From: Hanstruepera ponticola
GTDB lineage: Bacteria; Bacteroidota; Bacteroidia; Flavobacteriales; Flavobacteriaceae
NCBI RefSeq assembly: GCF_012931685.1
Contig: NZ_JABANC010000001.1
Coordinates: 1,116,001-1,180,000 of the forward strand
DNA: 64,000 bases
Direction of reading: 5' to 3'
Part shown: in pieces, positions 26,829-36,905 of the stretch
How the letters are laid out: each line of letters starts with the position of its first letter
Position numbering within the stretch: position 1 is the stretch's first letter
Made by a program: the position numbers and the translations under genes
Notes under the pieces: model-generated
Seen by the model: the letters and a program-made list of their open reading frames with translations, nothing else
Database searches by the model: none
Told to the model about the DNA's origin: nothing

Positions 26829-29800
26829 GAAACAAACTTGTAATCATACTTTTTCTATTAGCCTATTGTGTAAATGCACAAGTCACTTTTGTGATTAATG
26901 AGCTTCCTGAAGCGCATGATTTTAATAAAGACATTTACATTTCTGGAAGTTTTGAAGGTTGGACAGGTGGAAGTGATGATTATAAACTCTCAAAATCAGA
27001 CAATCAATATTCTATAACGTTACCAAAAGAAAAAGCATGTAATGTCCTATTTAAATTTACATTGGGTTCTTGGGAAACAGAAGAATTAGATGTAAATGGA
27101 GACAAAATTGATAATAGAAACTATACGTGTCAAGAGAAACCTGAAACAGTCTATATAACCATATTGAATTGGGGGACAAGAGACTCTGTTGTTTCTTCAA
27201 CTGCTCAAGAAAATGTTAAGATATTATCCGAAGACTTTAAAATTCCTCAATTAGATAGAGAACGCAAAATTTGGGTGTATTTACCACCCAATTATAAAAC
27301 CTCTAACAAGTCTTTTCCTGTAATTTATATGCACGATGGACAAAATTTATTTGATAGTAGTACTGCTTATTCAGATGAATGGGAAGTAGATGAAACGCTA
27401 AACAGATTATTTAAAGAAAAGCAGGTAGAACTAATTGTTGTCGGAATTGATAATGGTGGTAATAAACGATTAGACGAATATTCACCTTGGGTAAATAAAA
27501 AATATGGTGGTGGAGAAGGTGATCATTATATGGAATTTATTGTCAATACATTAAAACCTTACATAGACAGTAATTTTAGAACACGTTCGGACAAAGAAAA
27601 CACAGCCATCATTGGAAGTTCTATGGGTGGACTTATATCATACTACGCAGCATTGGAGTATCCAGATGTGTTTGGTAAGGCAGGTATCTACTCACCATCT
27701 TTTTGGTTTTCACAAAAGTCTATAAGTTTTGCAAAAACTAAAGAAAAGCTTCAAGATTCAAAACTATACTTTTTGGCAGGTGGCAAAGAAGGTGGTAATA
27801 CAGATTTCAATGAAATAAACCAGACTGTCAGAGATATGAATACGGTTGTTGAGATTTTAAAAAGTCAAGGTGTTCCATCAAAAAATATGTATTCAACAGT
27901 AATTCCTGAAGGTGAGCATAATGAAAAATTATGGAAAGAAAGCTTTGAAGAAACTATACTTTGGTTATTCCCAGAAGCTGTTCAGGAAAGGAAGTTTATT
28001 AAAGCAGAATTAAATAATAATCAGTTGGAAATTGAAGTTTCCAATGGAAGATATCTCTCTAAATTTTATTCATCCGAAATTATTGAAACTTCATTTATAC
28101 CTGAAGGTGAAAAATACAATTCTAATTCACATGCCGTTGTTTTAGATAAAACATTTTCGAATGTAGATTACACCGAAAGTGAATCACAAGTGGTTTTTAA
28201 AATGGATGATTTGACTTTAGTAGTTCAGAAAAATCCACTCAATATTTCCTATTGGTATAAAGGCAAAAAGCTCACCGAAGAAAAAAATGGCTACTATAGA
28301 ACAGATCCTCACGAAAATATTGATTTTGCCTTAACCGAAGATGAAATTCTCTATGGTGGTGGAGCCAGAGCTTTGGGAATGAATAGACGCGGACATAGAT
28401 TACAACTCTACAACAAAGCGCACTACGGTTACGAAACTGAAAGTGAGTTGATGAATTACACCATGCCAATTGTGATATCTTCTAACCAATACATGTTACA
28501 TTTTGATAATGCACCAATTGGCTATTTAGATTTAGACAGTAACAAAGACAACACGCTAACTTACGAAACTATTTCAGGGAGAAAGACCTATCAGGTAATT
28601 GCTGGAGGCTCTTGGTTGGATTTAATAGATAATTACACCAATTTAACAGGAAAACAGCCTTTGCCACCGCGTTGGGCTTTTGGTAATTTTTCAAGCCGTT
28701 TTGGTTACCATTCGCAACAAGAAGTTGAAGAAACTATTGACAAATTTAAAGAAGAAGACATTCCAGTAGATGCGGTAATTATAGACATTTACTGGTTTGG
28801 CAAAGACATTCAAGGTCACATGGGAAATTTAGAGTTCTATAGAGATTCATTCCCTAACCCGAAGCAGATGATTAAAGGTTTAAGTGATAAAGGAGTGAAA
28901 ACAGTGTTAGTTACTGAACCTTTTATCTTAACTACTTCCAAACGATGGGACGATGCAGTAGCAAAAAATATTTTAGCAAAAGATTCCATTGGAAACCCAG
29001 CTCGATATGACTTTTATTTTGGGAATACAGGAATTGTTGATGTTTATAATCCGAAAGGTAGAACTTGGTTTTGGAACATCTATAAAAGTCTCGCTGAAAT
29101 GGGAGTAAAAGGTATTTGGGGAGATTTGGGAGAGCCCGAAGTACATCCAACTTGGGTCCAACACGCAACTGGAAGTGCCGATGAGGTTCATAACACGTAT
29201 GGTCACGATTGGGCAAGATTGGTTTATGAAGGTTATGAAAAAGATTTTCCTAATCAAAGACCTTTTATTTTAATGCGTTCAGGTTCTTCAGGCTCACAAC
29301 GCTTTGGACTTATTCCATGGTCTGGCGATGTAAATAGAACTTGGGGCGGATTGCAAAGTCAAACCGAAATTGCTTTACAAATGAGTATGCAAGGTTTGGC
29401 TTATATGCATAGTGATCTTGGGGGCTTTGCCGGTGCAAATTTAGACGACGAATTATATACACGTTGGCTACAATATGGTGTGTTCCAACCTATTTACCGT
29501 CCACACGCTCAAGAAGAAGTCCCGGCAGAACCAGTTTTTAGAGAAGAAAAAACCAAGCAACAGGCTAAACAGGCTATTGAGTTACGTTATAGGTTATTAC
29601 CTTATAACTATACCTTGGCTTTTGAAAATAATCAAACAGGAAAACCGCTAATGCGCCCATTGTTTTTTGAAGAACCAAACAATAGTGAACAGTTAGTGAA
29701 TGCTTCAACTTATTTATGGGGTAATGATTTTTTAGTAACACCAATTGTAAATCCTGAAATCACAGAAAAAGAAGTGTATTTTCCAAAAGATTATATGTGG

Positions 29801-30304
29801 TTTGATTTTTATACAGATGAAAAAGTTTCAGGTGGACAAAGTAAAATGGTTTCAACATCCATTTCTTCAATACCTACATTTGTTAGAGCTGGTGCCTTTA
29901 TTCCATTGGCTGAATTGGTTCAAAGCACAGATAATTACAATTTAAACAGTTTTGATTTACATTACTACTATCATAATTCAATAGATGAAAGTGAAAGAAC
30001 CTTTTACAATGATGATGGCTTAACACCTAATGCTTTTGAAAAGGGAAAGTATGAGCTATTAACTTTTGAGGCAGAATTAGAAGAAAACAATTTGGAAATA
30101 GATTTTGAAGCAGAAACAGGTAATAACTATCAAACAAATACAAAAAACATAAAGGTAATTGTTCATAATATTGATTGGAAGCCAACAACTGTCAAAGTGA
30201 ACGGAAAAAGGGTTTCTGTCAATTGGCAATCAAATAATACGCTTTCTATTCCAGTAACTTGGAATACTTCAAAAGAAATAGAAATAAAAATTAAACTAAA
30301 ATAA
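26825..30304 (+). CDS. CBM-esterase-GH31 alpha-glucosidase fusion
   Basis: A 1159-residue exported enzyme. Residues 1-19 are a signal peptide. A CBM20/48-like starch-binding fold (ISGSFEGW) covers ~20-116. An esterase-D/Fes-like alpha/beta hydrolase covers ~135-385, with nucleophile Ser 266 in GSSMGG and His 365 in EGEHNE. A GH31 alpha-glucosidase covers ~390-1159, with nucleophile Asp 767 in WGDLGEPE and acid Asp 835 in WSGDV. GH31 would release glucose from non-reducing ends, filling the role SusB has in Bacteroides. The esterase substrate is unknown; acylated glucan is a guess. All catalytic residues look intact, so both halves are probably active. Confidence 0.9.
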   Translation: MRNKLVIILFLLAYCVNAQVTFVINELPEAHDFNKDIYISGSFEGWTGGSDDYKLSKSDNQYSITLPKEKACNVLFKFTLGSWETEELDVNGDKIDNRNYTCQEKPETVYITILNWGTRDSVVSSTAQENVKILSEDFKIPQLDRERKIWVYLPPNYKTSNKSFPVIYMHDGQNLFDSSTAYSDEWEVDETLNRLFKEKQVELIVVGIDNGGNKRLDEYSPWVNKKYGGGEGDHYMEFIVNTLKPYIDSNFRTRSDKENTAIIGSSMGGLISYYAALEYPDVFGKAGIYSPSFWFSQKSISFAKTKEKLQDSKLYFLAGGKEGGNTDFNEINQTVRDMNTVVEILKSQGVPSKNMYSTVIPEGEHNEKLWKESFEETILWLFPEAVQERKFIKAELNNNQLEIEVSNGRYLSKFYSSEIIETSFIPEGEKYNSNSHAVVLDKTFSNVDYTESESQVVFKMDDLTLVVQKNPLNISYWYKGKKLTEEKNGYYRTDPHENIDFALTEDEILYGGGARALGMNRRGHRLQLYNKAHYGYETESELMNYTMPIVISSNQYMLHFDNAPIGYLDLDSNKDNTLTYETISGRKTYQVIAGGSWLDLIDNYTNLTGKQPLPPRWAFGNFSSRFGYHSQQEVEETIDKFKEEDIPVDAVIIDIYWFGKDIQGHMGNLEFYRDSFPNPKQMIKGLSDKGVKTVLVTEPFILTTSKRWDDAVAKNILAKDSIGNPARYDFYFGNTGIVDVYNPKGRTWFWNIYKSLAEMGVKGIWGDLGEPEVHPTWVQHATGSADEVHNTYGHDWARLVYEGYEKDFPNQRPFILMRSGSSGSQRFGLIPWSGDVNRTWGGLQSQTEIALQMSMQGLAYMHSDLGGFAGANLDDELYTRWLQYGVFQPIYRPHAQEEVPAEPVFREEKTKQQAKQAIELRYRLLPYNYTLAFENNQTGKPLMRPLFFEEPNNSEQLVNASTYLWGNDFLVTPIVNPEITEKEVYFPKDYMWFDFYTDEKVSGGQSKMVSTSISSIPTFVRAGAFIPLAELVQSTDNYNLNSFDLHYYYHNSIDESERTFYNDDGLTPNAFEKGKYELLTFEAELEENNLEIDFEAETGNNYQTNTKNIKVIVHNIDWKPTTVKVNGKRVSVNWQSNNTLSIPVTWNTSKEIEIKIKLK

Positions 30305-30309
30305 TAGCA

Positions 30310-31749
30310 ATGAAAAAAACAGCAATTTTATTACTAACCTTATCAATATTAGCTTCATGTAAACAAGAGAAAAAAGTTGAAGCTATTGAAGAAATTACAA
30401 CTGAAGAAACTTTAGAAATTCAACCTATAAATGATGATATTTTAGAGTCAGCAGTTATTTATGAGGCCAATATTCGTCAATATTCCGAAGAAGGTACTTT
30501 TGATGCTTTTACAAAAGATATTCCACAGCTAAAGGATTTGGGCGTGAAAATTATCTGGCTCATGCCAATTAATCCAATATCAGAAACCAAACGAAAAGCA
30601 ACAGGTGGTGATTTTGCTAATTTAATTGAAGATGAAACAGAACGTGCTAAAATGTTAGGAAGCTATTATGCAGTATCTGATTATAAAGCAGTTAATCCAG
30701 AATTTGGCAATATTGAAGATTTTAGAGAATTAGTTAAAACAGCTCATGACAACGGTATATATGTGATTTTAGATTGGGTACCAAACCACACAGGTTGGGA
30801 TCATGTATGGATAAAAGAGCATCCAGAATATTATGTGAAAAACGATAAAGGCGAAATTACAGACCCATTAAATCCGGACGGAACCTCTAAAGGTTGGGGC
30901 GATGTAGCTCAATTGGATTATACCAATATGGATATGCAAAATGAAATGATTCAAGATATGATGTATTGGGTAAAAGAAGAAAAGGTAGATGGTTTTAGAT
31001 GTGACCATATTGAACCAACTCCTGTAGAATTTTGGAAACGTGCAATTGCTGAATTAAGAGCCGAAAGAGCTGTGTTTATGTTGGGTGAAAATGATGAGCC
31101 TAAATTTATGAAAGGAAACGATTTGTTCGAGATGGAATATGGCTGGAAGTTTCATCACTTGATGAAGGATATTGTAAAAGGAGATAAGTCAGTTAATGAT
31201 TTTTATGAGCTTATGAACTATATAGATACTGCTTACGAAAAAGATGACATTATCATGAATTTTGTGACCAATCATGATGAGAATTCTTGGAACGGTATAG
31301 TAACAGATCGCTATAAAGAAGCATCTGAATCTGTATTAGCGTTGAGTTATGCGATTCCAGGTATGCCATTAATTTACTCTGGACAGGAATATGATTTAAG
31401 CCATCAGTTAAAGTTTTTTGAAAAGGATTTGATACCAAAAGAAAAAGGAAAAGTGTGGCCAGTTCTTGAAAAATTAGGAGAGCTTAAAAATACAAACCCG
31501 GCTTTACATGGTGGAAAACAGAAAGCAGATTACGAGCCATTAGATTTGAAAAATGAATATGTTTTAAGTTTTAAAAGACACAAAGGGAACGACGAAGTAA
31601 TTTACCTTGGCAATTTTTCTAACAAAGAACAAACGATATCAATATCTGAAAAAGGATCCTATAATGAATATATGACAGGTAAAAAATTAGAATTGAGCAA
31701 TGAACCTGTAACTTTAAAACCTTGGGAATACATGATATTGGTGAAGTAG
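30310..31749 (+). CDS. GH13 alpha-amylase lipoprotein
   Basis: A 479-residue lipoprotein (lipobox LASC, Cys 17) followed by a Glu-rich linker and a compact GH13 domain starting AVIYEANIRQYSEEGTF. Catalytic residues are Asp 232 in GFRCDHIEP, Glu 260 in LGENDEP and Asp 323 in TNHDENS. Region I DWVPNHTGWDH is present. It has a short C-terminal beta domain and no added binding module. It lies 5 nt after the GH31 fusion and is the last gene of the starch-locus plus arm. It is likely periplasmic or outer-membrane bound, acting on short maltodextrins; exact specificity is open. Confidence 0.92.
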   Translation: MKKTAILLLTLSILASCKQEKKVEAIEEITTEETLEIQPINDDILESAVIYEANIRQYSEEGTFDAFTKDIPQLKDLGVKIIWLMPINPISETKRKATGGDFANLIEDETERAKMLGSYYAVSDYKAVNPEFGNIEDFRELVKTAHDNGIYVILDWVPNHTGWDHVWIKEHPEYYVKNDKGEITDPLNPDGTSKGWGDVAQLDYTNMDMQNEMIQDMMYWVKEEKVDGFRCDHIEPTPVEFWKRAIAELRAERAVFMLGENDEPKFMKGNDLFEMEYGWKFHHLMKDIVKGDKSVNDFYELMNYIDTAYEKDDIIMNFVTNHDENSWNGIVTDRYKEASESVLALSYAIPGMPLIYSGQEYDLSHQLKFFEKDLIPKEKGKVWPVLEKLGELKNTNPALHGGKQKADYEPLDLKNEYVLSFKRHKGNDEVIYLGNFSNKEQTISISEKGSYNEYMTGKKLELSNEPVTLKPWEYMILVK

Positions 31750-31831
31750 TTTTTTTACATTCACATACCTGTTATTTTTTATGAAGTTTCTCGTCTAAAC
31801 CATATAGTTGAAAATTTCGTATATTACTTAA

Positions 31832-34213
31832 ATGAACAGGATGAATATTAACGATCAGATTGAGGCACCTTTCAAATTGCTTATTAGCTTTAATAGTGTT
31901 ATTGAGCAATATGAAAATTTGCTAGATAGTCAAGATGAATCTTTAGCCATACGAGCTAAACAGGTTATGACTATCGCAGAAGAAAACCCAATTTTAAGAG
32001 AAGGGTTTTCAGATCCTGAACTGATAAATACCTACGATAATGAAATCAGTTTACTGTTAAAAGATGCCTTTAGTCCTATATTAACTAAAAATGAAATCAA
32101 AACAGCATCCATTCCATTTCAAGATTTTATTTTCAATTCATCGGAAAGATTTAAAAGTATTATAGAAACTGCTGGCGAAAACTTCGAGTTAAAAATGCAG
32201 AATATTCCAGAGCATGATTTTTATATAACAGCGTGTACAGCAATTTTAAATTTTCGTTACGGATATAATCTAAATTTTAAGCGACCATTATACTATAAAA
32301 TACCTGACGGAAAAGGCGTTTTAAGAACCTATAAAATCTTATATAATGCTGATTTTACAGAGATTATTAAATCTGAAAACGCTCCTGAAATAACTGAAGC
32401 AGATTATTATGAACTATTAGATAATTTTGAAAACATTGAGCTTTGGAAACAAAAGTTTCCGCCGGAAAGTTATGTGTTCAAGGGATTCGTGATTTCTAAT
32501 ATTTTTGATGTGACTGATGATCAGTCAATATCCAATATAAAAGCCACATTAATAAGACAAGATAAACGTAAGGACGAGAGTTTTATGAATGACTTTCATG
32601 AAATATTTCGATCCTTATTGAATGTCAAAGATTTAGAAGTGGGCTTTTCAATTTATAATAAAGAAGAAGATACTTTTGAACGTGTTTATGGTGCTGGAAT
32701 GAGCAGTTATTTACTAGATGATTTGGATGTTAAGGAATGCGCAGATGCTTTATGTGAATGGTCATATGATAAATTGTTGAAGCAAAATCAATACATTTCA
32801 ATATCTGATGTTGAAGCAAGCACAAAACAAAACAAATCTTGTGCGCCTCATGTCAAAATACTACACAAACAAGGTATAAAGAGTGCTATTTTTGCTCCAA
32901 TCGCCAATGATGACGAACTTATGGGTATTCTAGAATTAGTATCACATAAACCCAGAGTTTTAAATAGTATTGTTGCTAATAAGTTGGTAGATGTTTTGCC
33001 GTTTATTGTTTCAGCTGTTGAACGTTCAAAAGATGAGGAGCAAAATCTAGTAAAGGCAATAATTCAAAAAGAGTGTACAGCAATACATGACAGCGTTTTA
33101 TGGCGATTTGAATCAGAAGCTAGACGATTCATTAAAAATGAAATGAATGGGAAGGAGGCTGTTTTTAATAAAATTAGTTTTAATAATGTCTATCCGCTCT
33201 ACGGACAAATTGATATTCAAGGTTCCTCTGATGCTCGAAATGAAGCTACAAAACTAGATTTATTACAACAATTGGATTTAGCTAAAGGTATTTTGGAATT
33301 GGCTCTAGAAAAAGAACCCTTACCAATCTATGAGCAATTTTTATTTCAAATTGAAGACTATTCAAAACACTTGAAAACAAATTTTCAAGTTGATAGCGAA
33401 CAAAAGATAATTAATTTCTTTAATCAGGATATTAATCCATTACTTGATCATTTTAAAAATGATGAATTGATAGCTTCAGCTGTTGATAATTATTATCTTC
33501 ATATCAATCGCTCAATGAATGAGGTGTATGAACATCGTAAAGATTTTGATGATACCATTTCCAGTATCAATAAAAAAATGGCTGCTTTGCTAGATGAAAA
33601 GCAAATTCAAGCACAAGCCATGTATCCGCATTTTTTTGAACGTTATAAAACGGATGGTGTTGAACACAACATGTATATTGGTGAGGCAATTACTAGAGAG
33701 GATAGTTTTAACGACATATATCTCTATAATTTAAGACTTTGGCAATTACAAGTTATGTGCGAAATGGAAAATGCCTACTATCTGATGCGCCATAAACTAC
33801 CAGTTGCTTTAGATGTAGCATCTATGATTTTAGTATTTAACAGACCGCTATCAATCAGTTTCAGAATGGACGAAAAACAGTTTGATGTGGATGGTACATA
33901 TAATGCGCGATACGAAATAGTGAAAAAACGTGTTGATAAAGCAAAAATAAAAGGAACAGATGAGCGTATTACTCAAAAAGGGAAGTTAACCATTGTTTAC
34001 TCGCACAAACAAGATGAACAGGAATATTTGAGATATATTGGTTTTTTACAAAACAAACAAATGCTTGACACAGATGTAGAGATTGTAGAGTTAGAGGACT
34101 TACAAGCAGTAACAGGTTTGAAAGCCATTCGTGTTAGTATTTTATACAGTAAAGATAAAAAGGATGAAGAGTTTTACACTTACGAAGATTTGATGACCGA
34201 AATTAGCTCTTAA
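31832..34213 (+). CDS. Large GAF domain protein
   Basis: A 793-residue soluble protein without signal peptide or membrane segments. A GAF-like domain lies near residues 245-395 (FHEIFRSLLNVKDLEVGFSI ... SAIFAPIANDDELMGILELV), with helical regions before and after it. No kinase, cyclase or DNA-binding domain is recognisable. Proteins of this type occur across Flavobacteriia as GAF domain-containing proteins of unknown role. The gene lies 82 nt after the starch locus and probably has its own promoter. I would not assign it to starch use. Confidence 0.7.
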   Translation: MNRMNINDQIEAPFKLLISFNSVIEQYENLLDSQDESLAIRAKQVMTIAEENPILREGFSDPELINTYDNEISLLLKDAFSPILTKNEIKTASIPFQDFIFNSSERFKSIIETAGENFELKMQNIPEHDFYITACTAILNFRYGYNLNFKRPLYYKIPDGKGVLRTYKILYNADFTEIIKSENAPEITEADYYELLDNFENIELWKQKFPPESYVFKGFVISNIFDVTDDQSISNIKATLIRQDKRKDESFMNDFHEIFRSLLNVKDLEVGFSIYNKEEDTFERVYGAGMSSYLLDDLDVKECADALCEWSYDKLLKQNQYISISDVEASTKQNKSCAPHVKILHKQGIKSAIFAPIANDDELMGILELVSHKPRVLNSIVANKLVDVLPFIVSAVERSKDEEQNLVKAIIQKECTAIHDSVLWRFESEARRFIKNEMNGKEAVFNKISFNNVYPLYGQIDIQGSSDARNEATKLDLLQQLDLAKGILELALEKEPLPIYEQFLFQIEDYSKHLKTNFQVDSEQKIINFFNQDINPLLDHFKNDELIASAVDNYYLHINRSMNEVYEHRKDFDDTISSINKKMAALLDEKQIQAQAMYPHFFERYKTDGVEHNMYIGEAITREDSFNDIYLYNLRLWQLQVMCEMENAYYLMRHKLPVALDVASMILVFNRPLSISFRMDEKQFDVDGTYNARYEIVKKRVDKAKIKGTDERITQKGKLTIVYSHKQDEQEYLRYIGFLQNKQMLDTDVEIVELEDLQAVTGLKAIRVSILYSKDKKDEEFYTYEDLMTEISS

Positions 34214-34231
34214 TCATTAACTCCTTTTGTT

Positions 34232-35512
34232 CTATATTACAAAGTCATTATTTTTTAAATGGCTATTATCATTGTAAGATGACGAATTCATAGTATCTTC
34301 AGGCAAGATTTCCTTAAATTCAGCTTCTGCTTCAGGACTAGATTTTACAGCAAAACCAAAAGCAATTACGGATATAATTATACCAGTCATAAATATGGTA
34401 TAGGTAACTCTTAAAATACGATACTTGCGTTCTAAAACCTTACCTAAAAAATATAAATCCTTTGTCAATGATTTATAAACATAGTCCTTGTCCTTTAATA
34501 ACTCTTCAATAGCCCATTCAAATTCTTTTAACTTCATTTTATGGAAATTTCCAAAAAAGGTAAGATTTACTTTTTGGTTCTCAACATCTTCTTTTGTGAA
34601 TTCACCACTTGTTACATTGGGTCTTGTAGCCAAAATTGATAATATCATTGAAATAACACTTGATACTGTAAAAATAGCTGTTGGGTAAACTAGATATTCA
34701 TTAGAATCTAATTTTGAAATTAAATTAGAAAGTACAAGCGAGATAATAATGGCATTAACAGACAATAAGATGTTAGCTTTGGTATCCGCTATATCACTTA
34801 ATTTAATATGATTTCTTAAGGCTACTCTGTAAAAAGTCTGTATGCCACGTTCTGGGCTTTCATTTTTATATTTAGCTTTATATTTAGCTTTTATCTTTTC
34901 TTTTTTTATTTTTTTCAATCGCTTTTTTTTGTCTTTTATCAATTTAGATAAATTTTTATCTTTTTGCGACTGCCAATTTTTTAAAGCATATTCCGTGTAA
35001 AATTGATGTTTCTCTGAAAGGACTCTGATGTTTTCGTCAAGCCATTCAGTGGGAGAATATTCAGCAATATCTTGGATTTCTAATTCTTTTCTCAAAAACT
35101 CACTGGCTTCACTAAAGTATTTTTTTCCAAAATGTGAAGCATCAGCGTCTCTAATTATCTTGCCTAATTTAGAATGGGGAGTGTCCTTGAATTTAGTGTC
35201 CATTATACAAGCGTTTACAGCTTCAATTGTTTTTTCATCCACATTATGGTCTTTCAAGAAAGTAGTAGCAATTTTCACACTTTGTCCCTCATGTCCTTCT
35301 CTAGTTTTGATATAGCCCGTATCATGAAATAATGCGGCCAATTCCAGTATTTCGGCGTCAGATTTATTAACTTCAGTATGTTCTATTATTTCTCTAATAC
35401 TTCGTAAAACACGTTCAGTATGCTTGTAGTTATGATATAAAAAGGACTGGTCTAACTCATCCTTAAATAAGTTAAAAACATAATCTTGGGCATTCTCTAC
35501 CAATTTAGACAT
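34232..35512 (-). CDS. HD-domain protein fused to PycTM (Pycsar effector-type) membrane module
   Basis: An N-terminal HD phosphohydrolase-like domain shows HNYKH, ALFHDTGY (the HD pair) and GHEGQS, with a conserved Asp in IMDTKF. A very basic linker (Lys-rich) follows, then a C-terminal module with three hydrophobic helices starting LSDIADTKANILLSVNAIII, characteristic of PycTM. PycTM proteins act as membrane-disrupting effectors of cyclic-pyrimidine Pycsar defence. I chose the ATG at 35512 (MSKLVENAQDY) because the upstream ATG at 35539 overlaps a possible -7 box. No cyclase gene lies nearby, so a defence role is unproven. Confidence 0.82.
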   Translation of the reverse strand: MSKLVENAQDYVFNLFKDELDQSFLYHNYKHTERVLRSIREIIEHTEVNKSDAEILELAALFHDTGYIKTREGHEGQSVKIATTFLKDHNVDEKTIEAVNACIMDTKFKDTPHSKLGKIIRDADASHFGKKYFSEASEFLRKELEIQDIAEYSPTEWLDENIRVLSEKHQFYTEYALKNWQSQKDKNLSKLIKDKKKRLKKIKKEKIKAKYKAKYKNESPERGIQTFYRVALRNHIKLSDIADTKANILLSVNAIIISLVLSNLISKLDSNEYLVYPTAIFTVSSVISMILSILATRPNVTSGEFTKEDVENQKVNLTFFGNFHKMKLKEFEWAIEELLKDKDYVYKSLTKDLYFLGKVLERKYRILRVTYTIFMTGIIISVIAFGFAVKSSPEAEAEFKEILPEDTMNSSSYNDNSHLKNNDFVI

Positions 35513-35666
35513 ATAGACTCTAGATTTTTGAAATGACAAATTACTAAAAAAATAAAAATAATGTAACGTAATAGCAAATACTATTAACTGTAAGGAAATT
35601 CAAAATGATTCGTCTATATTTATCCTTAAGCATATTATTAATTTAGAACAGAAAGGAAACTTTATT

Positions 35667-36128
35667 ATGCTAACATGGAAAGATGTTATCAAATTTGCAG
35701 TTAATGGAAACCCAACTCCAGACAATCGTGTAGAAAAAACTGAAAATGAATGGCGAAAACTATTAACACCTGATCAATTTCGAATAACCAGGTTAAAAGG
35801 AACAGAGCGACCTCATAGTGGTGATTTATGTAGCACTTATGATGAAGGAAAGTACAATTGCGTTTGTTGTGACACGCCGTTGTTCGATTCAACCATAAAG
35901 TTTAGTTCAGGTACTGGTTGGCCAAGTTTTACGCAACCAATTGCTGAAAACGCCATTAAATACGAAAAGGACGATTCATTTGGAATGGTTCGCGTTGAAG
36001 TTATGTGTAATACCTGTGATGCGCATTTAGGTCATGTGTTTCCTGACGGACCAGAACCCAGCGGACTTCGATATTGCATTAATTCTGAATCCATGATTTT
36101 AGATAAGGAGGCTCTAAATGACAACTAA
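35667..36128 (+). CDS. msrB: Peptide-methionine (R)-S-oxide reductase MsrB
   Basis: A 153-residue repair enzyme reducing the R epimer of methionine sulfoxide. Zinc ligands CVCC (Cys 65/68) and CNTC (Cys 114/117) are present, along with SSGTGWPSF, the HLGHVFPDGP motif and the catalytic Cys 137 in RYCINS. There is no signal peptide, so it is cytoplasmic. It overlaps msrA by 11 nt, and the operon continues with a glutaredoxin-like protein and SelO, all tied to redox repair. A TATATTTA box at 35615-35622 may be its promoter. Confidence 0.96.
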   Translation: MLTWKDVIKFAVNGNPTPDNRVEKTENEWRKLLTPDQFRITRLKGTERPHSGDLCSTYDEGKYNCVCCDTPLFDSTIKFSSGTGWPSFTQPIAENAIKYEKDDSFGMVRVEVMCNTCDAHLGHVFPDGPEPSGLRYCINSESMILDKEALNDN

Positions 36129-36660
36129 AAAGTTACAACAGGCAACACTGGGAGGTGGTTGCTTTTGGTGTACTGAAGCCGTTTTTCAAGAAGTTAAAGG
36201 CATAGAAAAAGTTATTTCAGGTTATTCCGGTGGAAATGTGCCAGGACATCCAACATATCGTGAGATATGCTCCGGATTAACTGGTCATGCTGAAGTCATT
36301 CAAATTACTTTTGATGCCAATACAATTTCTTTTGCAGATATTTTAGTGGTTTTTATGACAACTCATGATCCAACAACGTTAAATCGTCAAGGAGCAGATA
36401 GAGGTACGCAATACCGTTCGGTTGTTTTTTATCATGATGATGAACAAAAAGAAATTGCTGAAGAAGTCATAAAGCAACTAAACCCATATTACGAAAATGC
36501 TATAGTAACAGAGCTTTCGCCTTTAGATGCTTTTTATGAAGCTGAAAAAGAGCATCAAGATTACTATAAAAATAATAGGGAACAAGGATATTGCAGTTTT
36601 GTGATTACTCCAAAGTTAGCTAAACTTCGAGCATTACATGCTGATAAATTGAAATCATGA
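36118..36660 (+). CDS. msrA: Peptide-methionine (S)-S-oxide reductase MsrA
   Basis: A 180-residue enzyme reducing the S epimer of methionine sulfoxide. The catalytic motif GGCFWC carries Cys 15. HPTYREICSGLTGHAEV and the late YYKNNREQGYC region with a possible resolving Cys fit the family. There is no export signal. It overlaps msrB upstream by 11 nt and the glutaredoxin-like gene downstream by 4 nt, consistent with tight co-translation. Confidence 0.96.
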   Translation: MTTKKLQQATLGGGCFWCTEAVFQEVKGIEKVISGYSGGNVPGHPTYREICSGLTGHAEVIQITFDANTISFADILVVFMTTHDPTTLNRQGADRGTQYRSVVFYHDDEQKEIAEEVIKQLNPYYENAIVTELSPLDAFYEAEKEHQDYYKNNREQGYCSFVITPKLAKLRALHADKLKS

Positions 36661-36905
36661 TATTAAAATTATATGGTTCTAAAGAGTGCCATAAATCAAA
36701 CTATTATAAAACATTTTTAGAAACACGTAATTTACGTTACGTGTTTCTTGATGTTATAGATAATGAATCTAATGCTGAAGAATTACGTAACTTGTATGAC
36801 AATAGAAAACTCAATTTTCCTACTATATTACTTGGTAAAAAGAAATTGCGAAACCCTTCAGATTACGAACTCGACAAATGGATTAATAAATTAAATGAGT
36901 CTTAA
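36657..36905 (+). CDS. Glutaredoxin-like small thiol protein
   Basis: An 82-residue thioredoxin-fold protein with a monothiol-type site ECHKS (Cys 11) in place of CPYC. The cis-Pro region is NFPTILLGKK. Length and fold order match Grx/NrdH proteins. It overlaps msrA by 4 nt and selO by 11 nt. It may recycle the Msr enzymes or be a SelO target (E. coli SelO is known to AMPylate a glutaredoxin); both roles are inference. The single visible cysteine argues against classical dithiol chemistry. Confidence 0.8.
   Translation: MILKLYGSKECHKSNYYKTFLETRNLRYVFLDVIDNESNAEELRNLYDNRKLNFPTILLGKKKLRNPSDYELDKWINKLNES

Noticed and set aside
28932-29257. Minus-strand frames inside the GH31 gene
   Set aside because: They overlap a long conserved coding frame on the plus strand and show no recognisable motifs.
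34232-35666. Complete Pycsar defence system
   Set aside because: Only a PycTM-type module is present; there is no cyclase gene beside it.
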